A DNA stretch of 54,425 nt from UBA932 sp031548545 (GCA_031548545.1 JAVBQY010000023.1:1-54425), one strand, 5' to 3'. Positions 17,167-25,888 are shown, counted from the first letter of the stretch. Notes: a model not told the origin generated them from the letters alone. Numbers and translations: made by a program.

Positions 17167-18159
17167 ATGACAGCACGGACTTTAATTATGCTCACCTGCA
17201 CCTGCATGGCGCTGATAAACTGTACAAAAGAAGACAGCCCCACCCCAACGCCGGTAGCTACCCCTATTGATTACAGAGAGGCTAACAGTTGGCTGGTGAT
17301 AGCCGACCGAGACCTTCCGGTCGACATCTTTTATGTGTATCCGACAGTGTATAATGGAAGTAATCTATTTTCCGACATTAACGACCCCAAAGTGCGGGCA
17401 GAAGCTGCTCATGTGTATGAAAGGCAAGCTTCCTTGTTTGCCCCGTTAGGGAATATATATGCCCCGCATTACCGTCAGATGGGCGGCCCTATATTAGGCA
17501 TGTCATTGGAGGAGCAACATAAATACTCCGATTCTTTACCGCGGCTTGATCTGATGGCCGCCTTCGAATATTTCCTTCAACATTACAACAAAGAAAGGCC
17601 CTTTATTATTGCATCCCAATCACAGGGCTCACAGCATATTTTAAGGCATATTCTCGGCCCCTACATGGCTACGCATCCGGACGTGTATGCGCGTATGATT
17701 GCCGCTTATGTTATTGGCTATGGTGTAACGTCAGGCTATTTAGCAGACTATCCACACTTAAAATTTGCCACAGGAGCCATCGATCTGGGTGTAATTATTT
17801 CTTACAACACAGAAATGCCCGGTGTGACGGCTAAAAATCCGGTGCTCCCCGAGGGGTCCATCGCGATTAACCCGGTCAATTGGAAGCGCGACGCAACGCC
17901 GGCTACCGCTGCCGAGAACCTGCCCTCACGCATAGAAACAGGCTATAATATTTACGAAAACAGACCAGCATATGCAGATGCCAAACTCAATCCCAGCCGC
18001 GGTGTGGTAGAATGCTCCACACAAAACCCCGACGACTACGTGCTTGGCCCGCCCTTCCCCTATGGCAGCTATCATACCGGCGACTACCCTTTATATTACT
18101 ATAGTCTCCGGAAGAATACGGAAGATAGAATCAACGCATGGTTCAACCAGGCAGACTAA
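17167..18159 (+). CDS. DUF3089-type alpha/beta-hydrolase lipoprotein, first paralog
   Basis: 330 residues. An N-terminal hydrophobic stretch ends in a cysteine (ALINC, C19), which suggests an atypical lipoprotein signal. The rest matches the DUF3089 hydrolase pattern: SWLVI, DIFYVYPTVY, an RQASLF...Y.PHYRQM block, FEYFLQHYN..RPFIIAS and the nucleophile elbow S-Q-S-Q-G with Ser152. The elbow has Ser in place of the first Gly of G-x-S-x-G. The likely role is an esterase or lipase-like enzyme outside the inner membrane; the substrate is unknown. The gene is 30 nt upstream of a close paralog, and they probably form an operon with a promoter at 17139. Confidence 0.8.
   Translation: MTARTLIMLTCTCMALINCTKEDSPTPTPVATPIDYREANSWLVIADRDLPVDIFYVYPTVYNGSNLFSDINDPKVRAEAAHVYERQASLFAPLGNIYAPHYRQMGGPILGMSLEEQHKYSDSLPRLDLMAAFEYFLQHYNKERPFIIASQSQGSQHILRHILGPYMATHPDVYARMIAAYVIGYGVTSGYLADYPHLKFATGAIDLGVIISYNTEMPGVTAKNPVLPEGSIAINPVNWKRDATPATAAENLPSRIETGYNIYENRPAYADAKLNPSRGVVECSTQNPDDYVLGPPFPYGSYHTGDYPLYYYSLRKNTEDRINAWFNQAD
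17881..17931 (+). repeat. 51-bp tract identical between the two DUF3089 genes (copy 1)
   Basis: Identical base for base to 18922-18972, although flanking sequence of the two paralogs differs at many positions, including third codon positions. This is the mark of gene conversion. Confidence 0.85.
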
Positions 18160-18189
18160 TCTTATATTATAATCAAATCCGTCTCAACC

Positions 18190-19194
18190 ATGAACAAATA
18201 CTACTTCAGGGATCTTCCCTTATTGATTATAGCCATTACAACAGTAATGCTTACACTGCCGGGCTGCAGTAAAGACAATGATGCTCAACAAAACCAGGCC
18301 ACAGATTATAGCAAGCCGGACAACTGGTTACGCATCCCCGCTACGCCGGATAAGAAGCTGGACGTCTTCTATCTGTACCCAACAACGTACAACAGTGAAA
18401 CAACTATCTATGCGGATATCAACGACGCCGGAATGCGTAGCGGCGCCGCCATGATGGAACAAAAACAGGCCTCGGCTTTCGCGACTGCCGGCAATATTTA
18501 TATTCCGTTCTACCGTCAGGTAAGTATGGTCATCTCCACCCTTCCAATGGAAGAACAAAACAGGTACTTCGACTCCATCCCCGGCAGAGATGTACTGGCG
18601 GCCTTCGACTATTATATCAAGCACTACAATAGCGGACGCCCGTTTATCATTGCCTCGCATTCACAGGGTTCAATACATGCTATTCGCAGCCTGCTGGCCA
18701 AATACATGCGGCAACATCCCGACGTCCACAACCGTATGATCGCCGCCTATACCATCGGCTATTCCGTAACGGCACAGGACATGCAGGACAACCCTCATCT
18801 GAAATTTGCAACAGGAGCGGATGATACCGGCGTTATCATTTCCTACAACACGGAAATGCCCGGAATGACCGTTGACAGCCCTATCGTATTGGCCGGCTCC
18901 ATTGCGATCAACCCCATCAACTGGAAGCGCGACGCAACGCCGGCTACCGCTGCCGAGAACCTGCCCTCACGCCTCGCCAATGCTGACGGTACTTTTACCG
19001 ATATGCCACATTACGCGGATGCGAAGGTGAATACCACCCGCGGTGTAGTAGAATGTGCCAGCGTTGATCCGGACAAACATTCCATGCCCGCCCCCTTCCC
19101 TTACGGATCTTACCATGGCGGAGACTATGAGTTCTATTACTACAGCCTCCGTAGAAATGCCGAAGACCGTGCAAAGGTTTATTTTGGGGAATAG
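18190..19194 (+). CDS. DUF3089-type alpha/beta-hydrolase lipoprotein, second paralog
   Basis: 334 residues. The N-terminus has a typical lipoprotein signal (LTLPGC, C26). Domain layout is the same as in the upstream paralog: DNWLRIP, LDVFYLYPTTYN, QKQASAF, FYRQVSM, FDYYIKHYN..RPFIIAS, elbow S-H-S-Q-G with Ser158, then YTIGYSVT and a C-terminal YGSYHGGDYEFYYYSLR. The start follows the upstream stop by 30 nt, so the pair is likely co-transcribed. The function is inferred from the fold only. Confidence 0.82.
   Translation: MNKYYFRDLPLLIIAITTVMLTLPGCSKDNDAQQNQATDYSKPDNWLRIPATPDKKLDVFYLYPTTYNSETTIYADINDAGMRSGAAMMEQKQASAFATAGNIYIPFYRQVSMVISTLPMEEQNRYFDSIPGRDVLAAFDYYIKHYNSGRPFIIASHSQGSIHAIRSLLAKYMRQHPDVHNRMIAAYTIGYSVTAQDMQDNPHLKFATGADDTGVIISYNTEMPGMTVDSPIVLAGSIAINPINWKRDATPATAAENLPSRLANADGTFTDMPHYADAKVNTTRGVVECASVDPDKHSMPAPFPYGSYHGGDYEFYYYSLRRNAEDRAKVYFGE
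18922..18972 (+). repeat. 51-bp tract identical between the two DUF3089 genes (copy 2)
   Basis: Partner of 17881-17931. Confidence 0.85.
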
Positions 19195-19204
19195 TCATAA
19201 AAGA

Positions 19205-19228
19205 AGCGCTATAGATAAATATGGCGCT
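19205..19228 (+). terminator. Weak terminator-like hairpin after the DUF3089 pair
   Basis: Arms AGCGCTATA (19205-19213) and TATGGCGCT (19220-19228) form 9 pairs with one G-U around a 6-nt loop. There is no clean T-run after it, so it may not terminate efficiently. Confidence 0.35.
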
Positions 19229-19504
19229 ATAACTTGATTGTTACTTTAAAAAATGAGATAACTTTGAACAAGAGGAATAGCCGGGATTTTAATAATATCG
19301 CCTGAAACAGATGTAAATGTTGAGCTTGTTGCCTTCTGATTAAAAGAGCTTTCCAGTGATTTTATCCAATGAAAAGCAAATTCAATATCCATTTCGCAAT
19401 AAACACGTATTACACATAAAACCAAACTAATACACACTCTTCTATAACTAAGTAAAATCACAGTAGCCACCAATCACTAAAGCGCAAAGGTTCCGGATAC
19501 ATGC
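19229..19504. other. Intergenic stretch without a recognised gene
   Basis: AT-rich spacer between the converging DUF3089 and helicase genes. It contains a 75-codon open frame on the minus strand (19246-19473) with no ribosome-binding site, promoter or recognisable domain. It could be a decayed gene fragment, but nothing in it supports a function. Confidence 0.4.
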
Positions 19505-21370
19505 TTATTCCCCCTCCGGCGGCACCATCACCGTTACCGGCGGGATGGGCGGTACCAGCAGCCCCTCGACCAAAGGAAGCCCGCCATAGTCCAGGGTGCA
19601 CAAGCGGAGCATGAAGCCGGCCACCACGCTGCGGTAATCTTCCAGCATGCTGCGGTGTTGCTTCATACCGCGGACCAACGCCGCCTCGTTGATCTTCCCG
19701 TCAAGCGGATTCAACAGCTCATGGCACAGGCCCGCATGAAAATATACGCCGGCCCGTTGCAGGTAGTTTTTTAGCCCTGTAAAATCACCGCTTTGCAAGG
19801 CATAGTCAATACTTTCCTGTAAGCGCGGCACAAAGCGTTGCGCCACCTCCTGCTGCCCTTTCAGTGCAAGTTCCAGTACATGAATGAGCGACAGCAGCGC
19901 CGGCGCCGTTTTGAACTTTTTACGCTGCACCTGATCCCTCCATTCATACAAAGCCTGCAATAAGGGACTCCAATCAAAGGCCTGCAGCAAACGCGCCCGC
20001 CAGAATTTAGGCATTTCTTTTTCCAACATATCCGACAAGTCCGCATAGGTCATTTCGTGTTGTGTTACAAAATCCTTTACCTGCGGATCTGTTTTCAGCA
20101 CCTCCGGGTGCAGCTCAGAGGTAAGCACCAGTCCATCCAATGAGCGGCAGCGGCTCAGCGCCACATAAACCTGCCCGGGAGCGAATGATTGCCCGGCATC
20201 TATCACCGCCCGCTCAAAGGTCAATCCCTGGCTTTTATGAATAGTCACGGCCCAGGCCAGCCGCAGAGGAAACTGGATAAAGGCGCCAGTTTCTTCTTCT
20301 TCGACCCGCTGCAGGTCATTATCATAGGTATAACGGATAGTTGTCCACCTTTCCCGTTTCACCTCAAATACACTCAGTTCACCTTCTGCCAAAACATAGA
20401 CCGTATCTTCCGAAAGGCCGGTAACAAAGCCCAATTTTCCATTGTAATAACGGCGCGACGCCCCCCCATCGTTTTTTACAAACATCACCTGGGCGCCCGG
20501 CTTCAGGACAAGATCCCGATCCGTCGGCATGGCATAGTCCGCAAAATCTCCTTCCACCGTAGCTGGATAATGCACCTCATTACCGGCCAGGTCGGCCAGG
20601 CGCTCTTTATTTATCCGCTCTGCCCGGTAATTATGGGTGGTCAGTACAATATATTGTTCGCCTTTCGCCGGTTGGAAAGCAGGAAAATAACGGGCATTCA
20701 GCAAATCCGCCTCTTCCGCTGCCAGGTTATTATGCCGCACGCTGTTAAGCAGGTCTATAAATTCTTCCTCCTGCTGCCGGTACACCGTCTTCAGTTCAAT
20801 GTATACCGGCAGGCAAGGCTGAAAAACATGGGCATGGAAGAAAAAAGGACTGCGGTAATAATGCTCCATCAAGGGTTTATCCTCTTCCCGCACGACCGGA
20901 GGCAATTGGAATAAATCTCCGATGAACAGCACCTGCAAGCCGCCCATGGGCTCCCGGCTCCTGCGTACCCTGCGCAGGACCGTATCCACAGCATCCAGCA
21001 TGTCCGCCCGCAGCATACTCACCTCGTCAATGACCAGCAAGTCCACGGTCCGCAACAGGCGGATTTTTTCACTACTCATCCGCATCCGGTAAGCCAGCCT
21101 GCGCGCCCCGCTCTCATTCGGCACAAAGGGTTCAATGGGCAGCTGGAACAAGGAGTGCAACGTTACCCCGGAGGCATTAACAGCCGCTACGCCGGTAGGC
21201 GCCGCCACAATCATTTTTTTCCGGGAATGTTCACGGAGATATTTCAGCAACGTGGTCTTGCCGCTGCCGGCCTTTCCGGTCAGGAAGACATGCCGGTCCG
21301 TGTGTTCAATAAAATCAATAGCCAGGCGGAATTCCGCATTGGCGGCGTCGGGAGTAAAGGGGATTGTCAT
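19505..21370 (-). CDS. PIF1-like ATP-dependent DNA helicase
   Basis: 621 residues from ATG 21370 (MTIPFTPDAAN). A longer start at 21424 would overlap the upstream stop and add 18 untypical residues. Superfamily 1B motifs are clear: Walker A GKAGSGKTT, then APTGVAAVNASGVTLHSLF, Walker B DEVSMLRADMLD, FIGDLFQLPPV, a QVMFVKND region, HKSQGLTFERAVID and a final YVALSRCRSLDGL. The last 180 residues after the helicase core are not recognised, and the protein ends in a Pro-rich tail. PIF1-like helicases unwind DNA in replication, recombination or G-quadruplex removal. It is the last gene of a minus-strand group with YraN and an unknown protein, so a DNA-processing role for the group is plausible. 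Confidence 0.9.
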   Translation of the reverse strand: MTIPFTPDAANAEFRLAIDFIEHTDRHVFLTGKAGSGKTTLLKYLREHSRKKMIVAAPTGVAAVNASGVTLHSLFQLPIEPFVPNESGARRLAYRMRMSSEKIRLLRTVDLLVIDEVSMLRADMLDAVDTVLRRVRRSREPMGGLQVLFIGDLFQLPPVVREEDKPLMEHYYRSPFFFHAHVFQPCLPVYIELKTVYRQQEEEFIDLLNSVRHNNLAAEEADLLNARYFPAFQPAKGEQYIVLTTHNYRAERINKERLADLAGNEVHYPATVEGDFADYAMPTDRDLVLKPGAQVMFVKNDGGASRRYYNGKLGFVTGLSEDTVYVLAEGELSVFEVKRERWTTIRYTYDNDLQRVEEEETGAFIQFPLRLAWAVTIHKSQGLTFERAVIDAGQSFAPGQVYVALSRCRSLDGLVLTSELHPEVLKTDPQVKDFVTQHEMTYADLSDMLEKEMPKFWRARLLQAFDWSPLLQALYEWRDQVQRKKFKTAPALLSLIHVLELALKGQQEVAQRFVPRLQESIDYALQSGDFTGLKNYLQRAGVYFHAGLCHELLNPLDGKINEAALVRGMKQHRSMLEDYRSVVAGFMLRLCTLDYGGLPLVEGLLVPPIPPVTVMVPPEGE

Positions 21371-21413
21371 GATGGTATATTTAAAAATTGTTGTATCTTT
21401 GTAATTGAAAAGT

Positions 21414-21869
21414 TTACTTTTCATAATTAATCGGATTAGAAGGACGCCCTTCGCATGAGGAAGGATTCGTAACCATTAATCCGATTTTTATAAAATAAAA
21501 AACAAGGCCTCCATCTCCTTCGGATTTGTCTTCAAAATAATATTCCACCTCCTTGTTATTATATATTCCGGAAAACACATAATACCCGTTAACTTTCGGC
21601 TTTTGCGAGGGTTTCATATTTTTCTCATAACGATTATATGTAATCTTCTGTAACACAGTTTTAATATTCTTCAGCACCTCCACTTTATCATAAAAAGCCG
21701 TTCCATACCTCAAATTCTCCGTAAACGAATTTCGTACAAAGTGCGCTGTCTTTCCTCCAAACGCCTCATGACAAAATTCATACTTTCCAATAATCTCTCC
21801 CCGGGCATACTTCAACATATCCCGTTCCAGCCCCTTCACTTTGACAAACTCTTCTTCTGTATACCTCAT
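21414..21869 (-). CDS. Unrecognised AT-rich protein between YraN and the helicase
   Basis: 151 residues, no family recognised. The start ATG overlaps the YraN stop (ATGA-type, 4 bp), so it is translationally coupled. Visible features are a charged N-terminal helix region (EEEFVKVKGLERDMLKYARGE), a central LKNIKTVLQKITYNRYEKN helix, and strands GYYVFSGIYNNKEVEYYF and GGLVFYFIKIG. There is no signal peptide or membrane segment. The layout loosely resembles small nuclease-like phage or toxin domains, but I see no catalytic signature. Base composition is clearly more AT-rich than in its neighbours, and its last codons run through a palindromic element (21429-21486). Both suggest horizontal acquisition. 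Confidence 0.6.
   Translation of the reverse strand: MRYTEEEFVKVKGLERDMLKYARGEIIGKYEFCHEAFGGKTAHFVRNSFTENLRYGTAFYDKVEVLKNIKTVLQKITYNRYEKNMKPSQKPKVNGYYVFSGIYNNKEVEYYFEDKSEGDGGLVFYFIKIGLMVTNPSSCEGRPSNPINYEK
21429..21486. repeat. Palindromic, foldable element at the 3' end of the unknown gene
   Basis: Outer arms AATCGGATTA (21429-21438) and TAATCCGATT (21477-21486) are exact reverse complements. Between them lie a GAAGG-ACGC-CCTTC hairpin (21439-21452) and a smaller GAA..TTC pairing (21460-21468), giving a branched structure. It lies inside coding sequence and looks like a REP- or MITE-like repeat; the other copies would be outside the window. Confidence 0.5.
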
Positions 21870-22228
21870 CGCGCCGTCGGGTAAATGGCATTGGGAAAAT
21901 AGTCCAATGCATAACCCTCCCCGCTGAACACCACAGATACCACATCCAGCTGCACCTCCAGGTCCAGGCGGTGGTACAGGATATAGGCATGGGCTGCGGC
22001 AATCAAATTGCGCTGTTTATGGCGATCAATACTGTCATAGGGTTGCTGGAAGAAAGACGAATTGCGCGAGCGCACCTCCACAATATGGATACGCCGGCCT
22101 TTCTCCGCTACAATATCAACTTCCTTATGCCCTACCCGCCAGTTTCGGTCACGGATAATAAAGCCCCGCTCCCGCAGGTAATCTACGGCGATCTGTTCGG
22201 CACGGCTACCCGTGTCGCGTTTGCTCAT
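21866..22228 (-). CDS. YraN family (UPF0102) endonuclease-like protein
   Basis: 120 residues from ATG 22228 (MSKRDTGSRAEQIA); an upstream ATG at 22246 is possible. The family pattern is complete: G-x-x-A-E..A..YL.E.GF.I..RNWR near the N-terminus, then HKEVDIVAE and the H-I-V-E-V-R-S-R core that corresponds to the D...E-V-K metal site of restriction-endonuclease-like folds (Lys replaced by Arg here). The biological role is not firmly known; Holliday-junction resolvase-like activity has been suggested from the fold. It is the first gene of a coupled group with the unknown protein and the PIF1-like helicase. Confidence 0.88.
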   Translation of the reverse strand: MSKRDTGSRAEQIAVDYLRERGFIIRDRNWRVGHKEVDIVAEKGRRIHIVEVRSRNSSFFQQPYDSIDRHKQRNLIAAAHAYILYHRLDLEVQLDVVSVVFSGEGYALDYFPNAIYPTAR

Positions 22229-22320
22229 CTTCATAAAAAGAATCAAAGTAAAAAGAGTGTATGTAAAGAACAGCGAAATACGGTGATTACAGTGGCGGAT
22301 TCAGTGGCGGATATATAAAT

Positions 22321-23247
22321 TTAAACGTTTAAAGCATCAAAGTGCAGGGTTGCCGGAGTATCAAAGCCGGCAGCAACGGAAAGTTTCAGGGGGCGGCCGA
22401 AAGGCAGGGCCAGGTTCGGGTCCTCATGCCCGGCCGGGAAACCGTAGCATACGGGAATGCCCAAAGCACCGGCATAATGGTCGATAATTTCATAGGCGGT
22501 TTGTCCGAAAGGCGTAGCGCCGTCTTTCATATCGGAAAAATAGCCCAGCACCAGGCCTTTGATAGCACTCAATTGTCCTGCACGTTGCAGGTGCACCATC
22601 ATCCGGTCAAGCGCATACAGGTATTCGTTCAGGTCTTCCAGGAAAAGTATTTTGTCCCGGTTATCCCAAGCGTCCGCCGAGCCGGTAAGATGGGTGATGA
22701 TGGATAAATTACCCCCCACTAATACGCCTTCCGCCTCGCCCGGGACATTCAATCCGCAGGCCGGAAGATCATAATGCAAAGCCTCTCCGAACAAGGCTTT
22801 CCGCAGGCTTTCCGTAGCCTCATTATCCCCCCCGCCGGCCGGAAAGCGGCCGGACATGACACCGTGGATACTTTGCAGGCCCAGGCGGTGCCAGCGGGCA
22901 TGCAGCACGGTTATATCGCTAAAGCCCACTAACAGTTTTGGCAGACGCAGCAGGGAGGAGAAGTCTACACGGTCTACTATCCGGCTGCAGCCATAGCCCC
23001 CACGGGCGCAGATAACGGCTTTGATCTCCGGGTCGCTCACCGCCCATTGCAGGTCTTCTATACGCTGCTCATCCGTTCCGGCAAAAGTATGGTACTGTGC
23101 ATAGACATAACGGCCCGGTACAGGATCCAGGCCCCAGCCTTTCATGCACTGTAGCATGGGCGACAACGAACCGGCGGCGATGCGCCCTGCCGGAGCGACA
23201 ACAGCTACCTTATCCCCTTTTTTTAAAAAATTCGTTATCAAGGTCAT
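22321..23247 (-). CDS. LD-carboxypeptidase (peptidase family S66)
   Basis: 308 residues from ATG 23247 (MTLITNFLKKGDKVAVVAPAG). A longer frame from 23286 is excluded because it starts almost at the -7 box. S66 motifs: VAVVAPAG at the N-terminus, RIEDLQWAVSDPEIKAVICARGGYGCSRI, the catalytic serine in GFSDITVLH, IHGVMSG, and later FLEDLNEYLYALDRMMVHL and AGHEDPNLALPFG with the expected Glu and His of the triad. The enzyme removes D-Ala from L,D-tetrapeptides during murein recycling in the cytoplasm. It is transcribed away from metG from a promoter in the 108-base gap. Confidence 0.9.
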   Translation of the reverse strand: MTLITNFLKKGDKVAVVAPAGRIAAGSLSPMLQCMKGWGLDPVPGRYVYAQYHTFAGTDEQRIEDLQWAVSDPEIKAVICARGGYGCSRIVDRVDFSSLLRLPKLLVGFSDITVLHARWHRLGLQSIHGVMSGRFPAGGGDNEATESLRKALFGEALHYDLPACGLNVPGEAEGVLVGGNLSIITHLTGSADAWDNRDKILFLEDLNEYLYALDRMMVHLQRAGQLSAIKGLVLGYFSDMKDGATPFGQTAYEIIDHYAGALGIPVCYGFPAGHEDPNLALPFGRPLKLSVAAGFDTPATLHFDALNV

Positions 23248-23288
23248 ATACTTAACAATAAGCGAGTGGTCAGCGCTTAGTGGCAAAA

Positions 23289-23296
23289 CAAAGGTA
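23289..23296 (-). promoter_or_regulatory. -7 box of the LD-carboxypeptidase gene
   Basis: TACCTTTG on the minus strand, with TTTG 19 bp upstream as a -33 element. It sets the start of the S66 gene at 23247 rather than 23286. Confidence 0.65.
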
Positions 23297-23327
23297 GGGA
23301 TATTTTCAAAAAAAACAAATTATTAAG

Positions 23328-23335
23328 TATCTTTG
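23328..23335 (+). promoter_or_regulatory. -7 box of metG
   Basis: TATCTTTG, an exact consensus match, ends 20 nt before the metG ATG. The gap between the two -7 boxes of this divergent pair is only 31 bp and AT-rich. Confidence 0.65.
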
Positions 23336-23355
23336 TAACCTATCAAGAAAACGCT

Positions 23356-25395
23356 ATGAATAACTACAACCGACACCTCATTACCGCAGCCCTGCCTTAC
23401 GCCAACGGCCCCGTACATATCGGCCACCTGGCCGGCGTATATGTTCCCGCCGATATCTATGCCCGTTACATGCGGCTCAGAGGGCGTGACGTACTGTTTA
23501 TCTGCGGTTCCGACGAGCACGGCGTACCCATCACCATCAAAGCCCGCCAACTGGGCGTTACACCGCAAGATGTAGTGGACAAATACCACCTCATCATCAA
23601 AGATTCGTTTGAACGCTTAGGCATCAGCTTTGATATTTATTCACGCACCTCATCAGCTACGCATCATAAAACAGCGGCCGATTTCTTCAAGAAATTATAT
23701 AACGAAGGACAGTTCATCGAAAAAACTTCGGAACAATATTACGACACGGAAGCCCAACAATTTTTGGCCGACCGCTATATCACAGGCACCTGCCCCAAGT
23801 GCGGCAACGAGAACGCCTACGGCGACCAATGTGAAAAATGCGGCAGCACGCTTAGCCCCAACGAGCTGATCAATCCCCGCTCCACCATCAGCGGCGCCCA
23901 GCCCATACTGCGCGAAACCTCTCACTGGTACCTGCCCCTTGACCAACATGAAGCCTGGCTGCGCCAATGGATCCTGGAAGAACATAAGGAATGGAAGGTT
24001 AACGTGTACGGACAATGCAAATCATGGCTGGACGGCGGACTGCAACCGCGGGCCGTGAGCCGCGACCTCGACTGGGGCGTACCGGTACCCGTGGAAGGTG
24101 CAGAAGGAAAGGTGCTTTACGTATGGTTTGACGCCCCCATCGGCTATATCTCCAATACCATTGAATTGCGTCCGGACGATTGGAAAAAATGGTGGCAGCA
24201 GGAAGACACAAAACTCGTACACTTCATCGGAAAAGACAATATCGTATTCCACTGTATCGTATTCCCCGCCATGCTCAAGGCCCACGGTGACTATATCCTG
24301 CCTGAGAACGTGCCGGCCAACGAGTTCCTCAACCTTGAGGGGGACAAGATCTCCACCTCCCGCAACTGGGCCGTATGGCTGCATGAGTACCTTGACGAAT
24401 TCCCCGGAAAGGAAGACGTATTGCGCTATGTACTCTGCGCCAATGCACCGGAGACCAAGGACAATGATTTTACCTGGAAAGATTTCCAGACCCGCAATAA
24501 CAGCGAACTGGTAGCCGTGTTCGGCAACTTTGTGAACCGCGCCGTGGTGCTGACCCAAAAATATTTTGCCGGAAAAGTGCCGCCATTAAAAGGATTGAAC
24601 GATTACGACAAGTCCATCCTCGCCGAATTGCCCGTGTTAAAACAGGCGATAGAAGACAACATCGAACACTACCGTTTCCGCGAAGCGCTGAAGGAGGTGA
24701 TGAACATCGCACGCCTGGGCAACAAATACCTGGCCGACACAGAACCCTGGAAATTGGCCAAGACCGATATGGACCGCGTGTCTACCATCCTGAATATCTC
24801 CCTGCAGCTCTGCGCCAGCTGCGCCATTGCCTTTGGTCCGTTCCTGCCTTTCACCGCACAAAAACTACGCTATATGTTGGGTGAAAGCAGTGCCGAATGG
24901 GACAAACTGGCTTGCAGCGACATTCTCCCCGAAGGCCACACCCTGAATGAAGCTACTTTATTATTCGACAAGATAGAGGACGAAACCGTACAGACCCAGG
25001 TAGACAAACTCAACAACACCAAAGCCGCCAACCTGGCCGCGCAAAAACCCGCCTGCGAACCGCAGAAGCCCGCCTGCTCCTTTGACGATTTCATGAAGAT
25101 GGACATCCGCACCGCCACCGTATTGGAGGCCGAGCGCGTGCCCAAAACCGACAAACTGCTTAAACTGAAAATAGACACCGGCATGGACACCCGCACCATC
25201 GTGAGCGGCATTGCCGAATATTACAGTCCCGAGCAAATGCTGGGCCAACAGATCTGTATCCTGGCCAATCTGGAACCCCGCAAAATTAAGGGCATCGAAT
25301 CACAGGGCATGATCCTCATGGCCAAAGAAACCAATGGAAAAATGCGCTTCATACGGCCCGAAGAAACACTGGGGAACGGAGCGACCGTCAGTTAA
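23356..25395 (+). CDS. metG: Methionyl-tRNA synthetase
   Basis: 679 residues, full length for the long form of the enzyme. Class I signature HIGH at residues 21-24, zinc-knuckle CPKCGNENAYGDQCEKCG near residue 145, the signature loop DKISTSR (KMSKS equivalent), an anticodon-binding helical domain, and a C-terminal EMAP-type tRNA-binding domain (FDDFMKMDIRTATVLEAERV... to the end). It charges tRNA-Met in the cytoplasm. The promoter is at 23328. The PepSY-like gene follows after 26 nt on the same strand and may be read through. Confidence 0.98.
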   Translation: MNNYNRHLITAALPYANGPVHIGHLAGVYVPADIYARYMRLRGRDVLFICGSDEHGVPITIKARQLGVTPQDVVDKYHLIIKDSFERLGISFDIYSRTSSATHHKTAADFFKKLYNEGQFIEKTSEQYYDTEAQQFLADRYITGTCPKCGNENAYGDQCEKCGSTLSPNELINPRSTISGAQPILRETSHWYLPLDQHEAWLRQWILEEHKEWKVNVYGQCKSWLDGGLQPRAVSRDLDWGVPVPVEGAEGKVLYVWFDAPIGYISNTIELRPDDWKKWWQQEDTKLVHFIGKDNIVFHCIVFPAMLKAHGDYILPENVPANEFLNLEGDKISTSRNWAVWLHEYLDEFPGKEDVLRYVLCANAPETKDNDFTWKDFQTRNNSELVAVFGNFVNRAVVLTQKYFAGKVPPLKGLNDYDKSILAELPVLKQAIEDNIEHYRFREALKEVMNIARLGNKYLADTEPWKLAKTDMDRVSTILNISLQLCASCAIAFGPFLPFTAQKLRYMLGESSAEWDKLACSDILPEGHTLNEATLLFDKIEDETVQTQVDKLNNTKAANLAAQKPACEPQKPACSFDDFMKMDIRTATVLEAERVPKTDKLLKLKIDTGMDTRTIVSGIAEYYSPEQMLGQQICILANLEPRKIKGIESQGMILMAKETNGKMRFIRPEETLGNGATVS

Positions 25396-25421
25396 TATTC
25401 ACATTTAATATTAAAAACATC

Positions 25422-25856
25422 ATGAAAAAATTATTTAGCCTCCTGCTGTCGGTATTCATGCTGCAATTCACAGCCTGCGCCGACGACAAACCCATCACCG
25501 TAGAACAATTGCCTGCCGCCGCACAGGAATTTATCAAAACACACTTTACCGGCACTGCCGTATCTTTCGCTAAAATGGATACGGACTTGTTCGACAAGTC
25601 CTATGAAGTCCTGTTGGCCAACGGCAACAAGCTGGAATTCGACAAAAAAGGCGAATGGAAAGAGGTGGAATGTAGAACCACGGAGCTGCCTGCCGCCATT
25701 GTCCCCCAACAGATCCGCGACTATGTGGCCGCACATCAGCCCGGAACAAAAATCATTACAATAGACCGGGACAAGCGCGACTATGAGGTAAAGCTGAACA
25801 ATGGCTTTGAGCTGAAGTTCGACCTGAAATTTAATCTCATTGATATGGATAATTAA
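25422..25856 (+). CDS. PepSY-like (DUF2874-type) secreted protein
   Basis: 144 residues. Signal peptide with a possible lipobox (MLQFTACADD, C19). Two repeats of the PepSY-like pattern follow: LPAAAQEFIKTHF...K.D...SYEVLLANGNKLEFDKKGEWKEV and PQQIRDYVAAHQPG.KI..I..DKRDYEVKLNNGFELKFDLKFNL. Such proteins are frequent in Bacteroidota and are related to BLIP-like folds. They sit in the periplasm or on a membrane surface and their role is not known. The gene ends at a strong bidirectional terminator. Confidence 0.8.
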   Translation: MKKLFSLLLSVFMLQFTACADDKPITVEQLPAAAQEFIKTHFTGTAVSFAKMDTDLFDKSYEVLLANGNKLEFDKKGEWKEVECRTTELPAAIVPQQIRDYVAAHQPGTKIITIDRDKRDYEVKLNNGFELKFDLKFNLIDMDN

Positions 25857-25859
25857 CAA

Positions 25860-25885
25860 AAAAAGAGGGCCGCGGCCCTCTTTTT
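25860..25885. terminator. Bidirectional terminator between the PepSY-like gene and fumarase
   Basis: A perfect palindrome with GAGGGCCGCGGCCCTC core, A-run on one side and T-run on the other. It works for the plus-strand PepSY-like gene and the minus-strand fumarase gene, whose stop is only 4 bases away. Confidence 0.9.
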
Positions 25886-25888
25886 GTT

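Noticed and set aside
19246..19473. 75-codon minus-strand ORF as a gene
   Set aside because: No promoter, ribosome-binding site or recognisable domain. Described only as an intergenic stretch.
21394..21401. TATCTTTG on the plus strand as a promoter
   Set aside because: No plus-strand gene follows; it lies in the leader of the minus-strand helicase gene, so it is probably a chance match.
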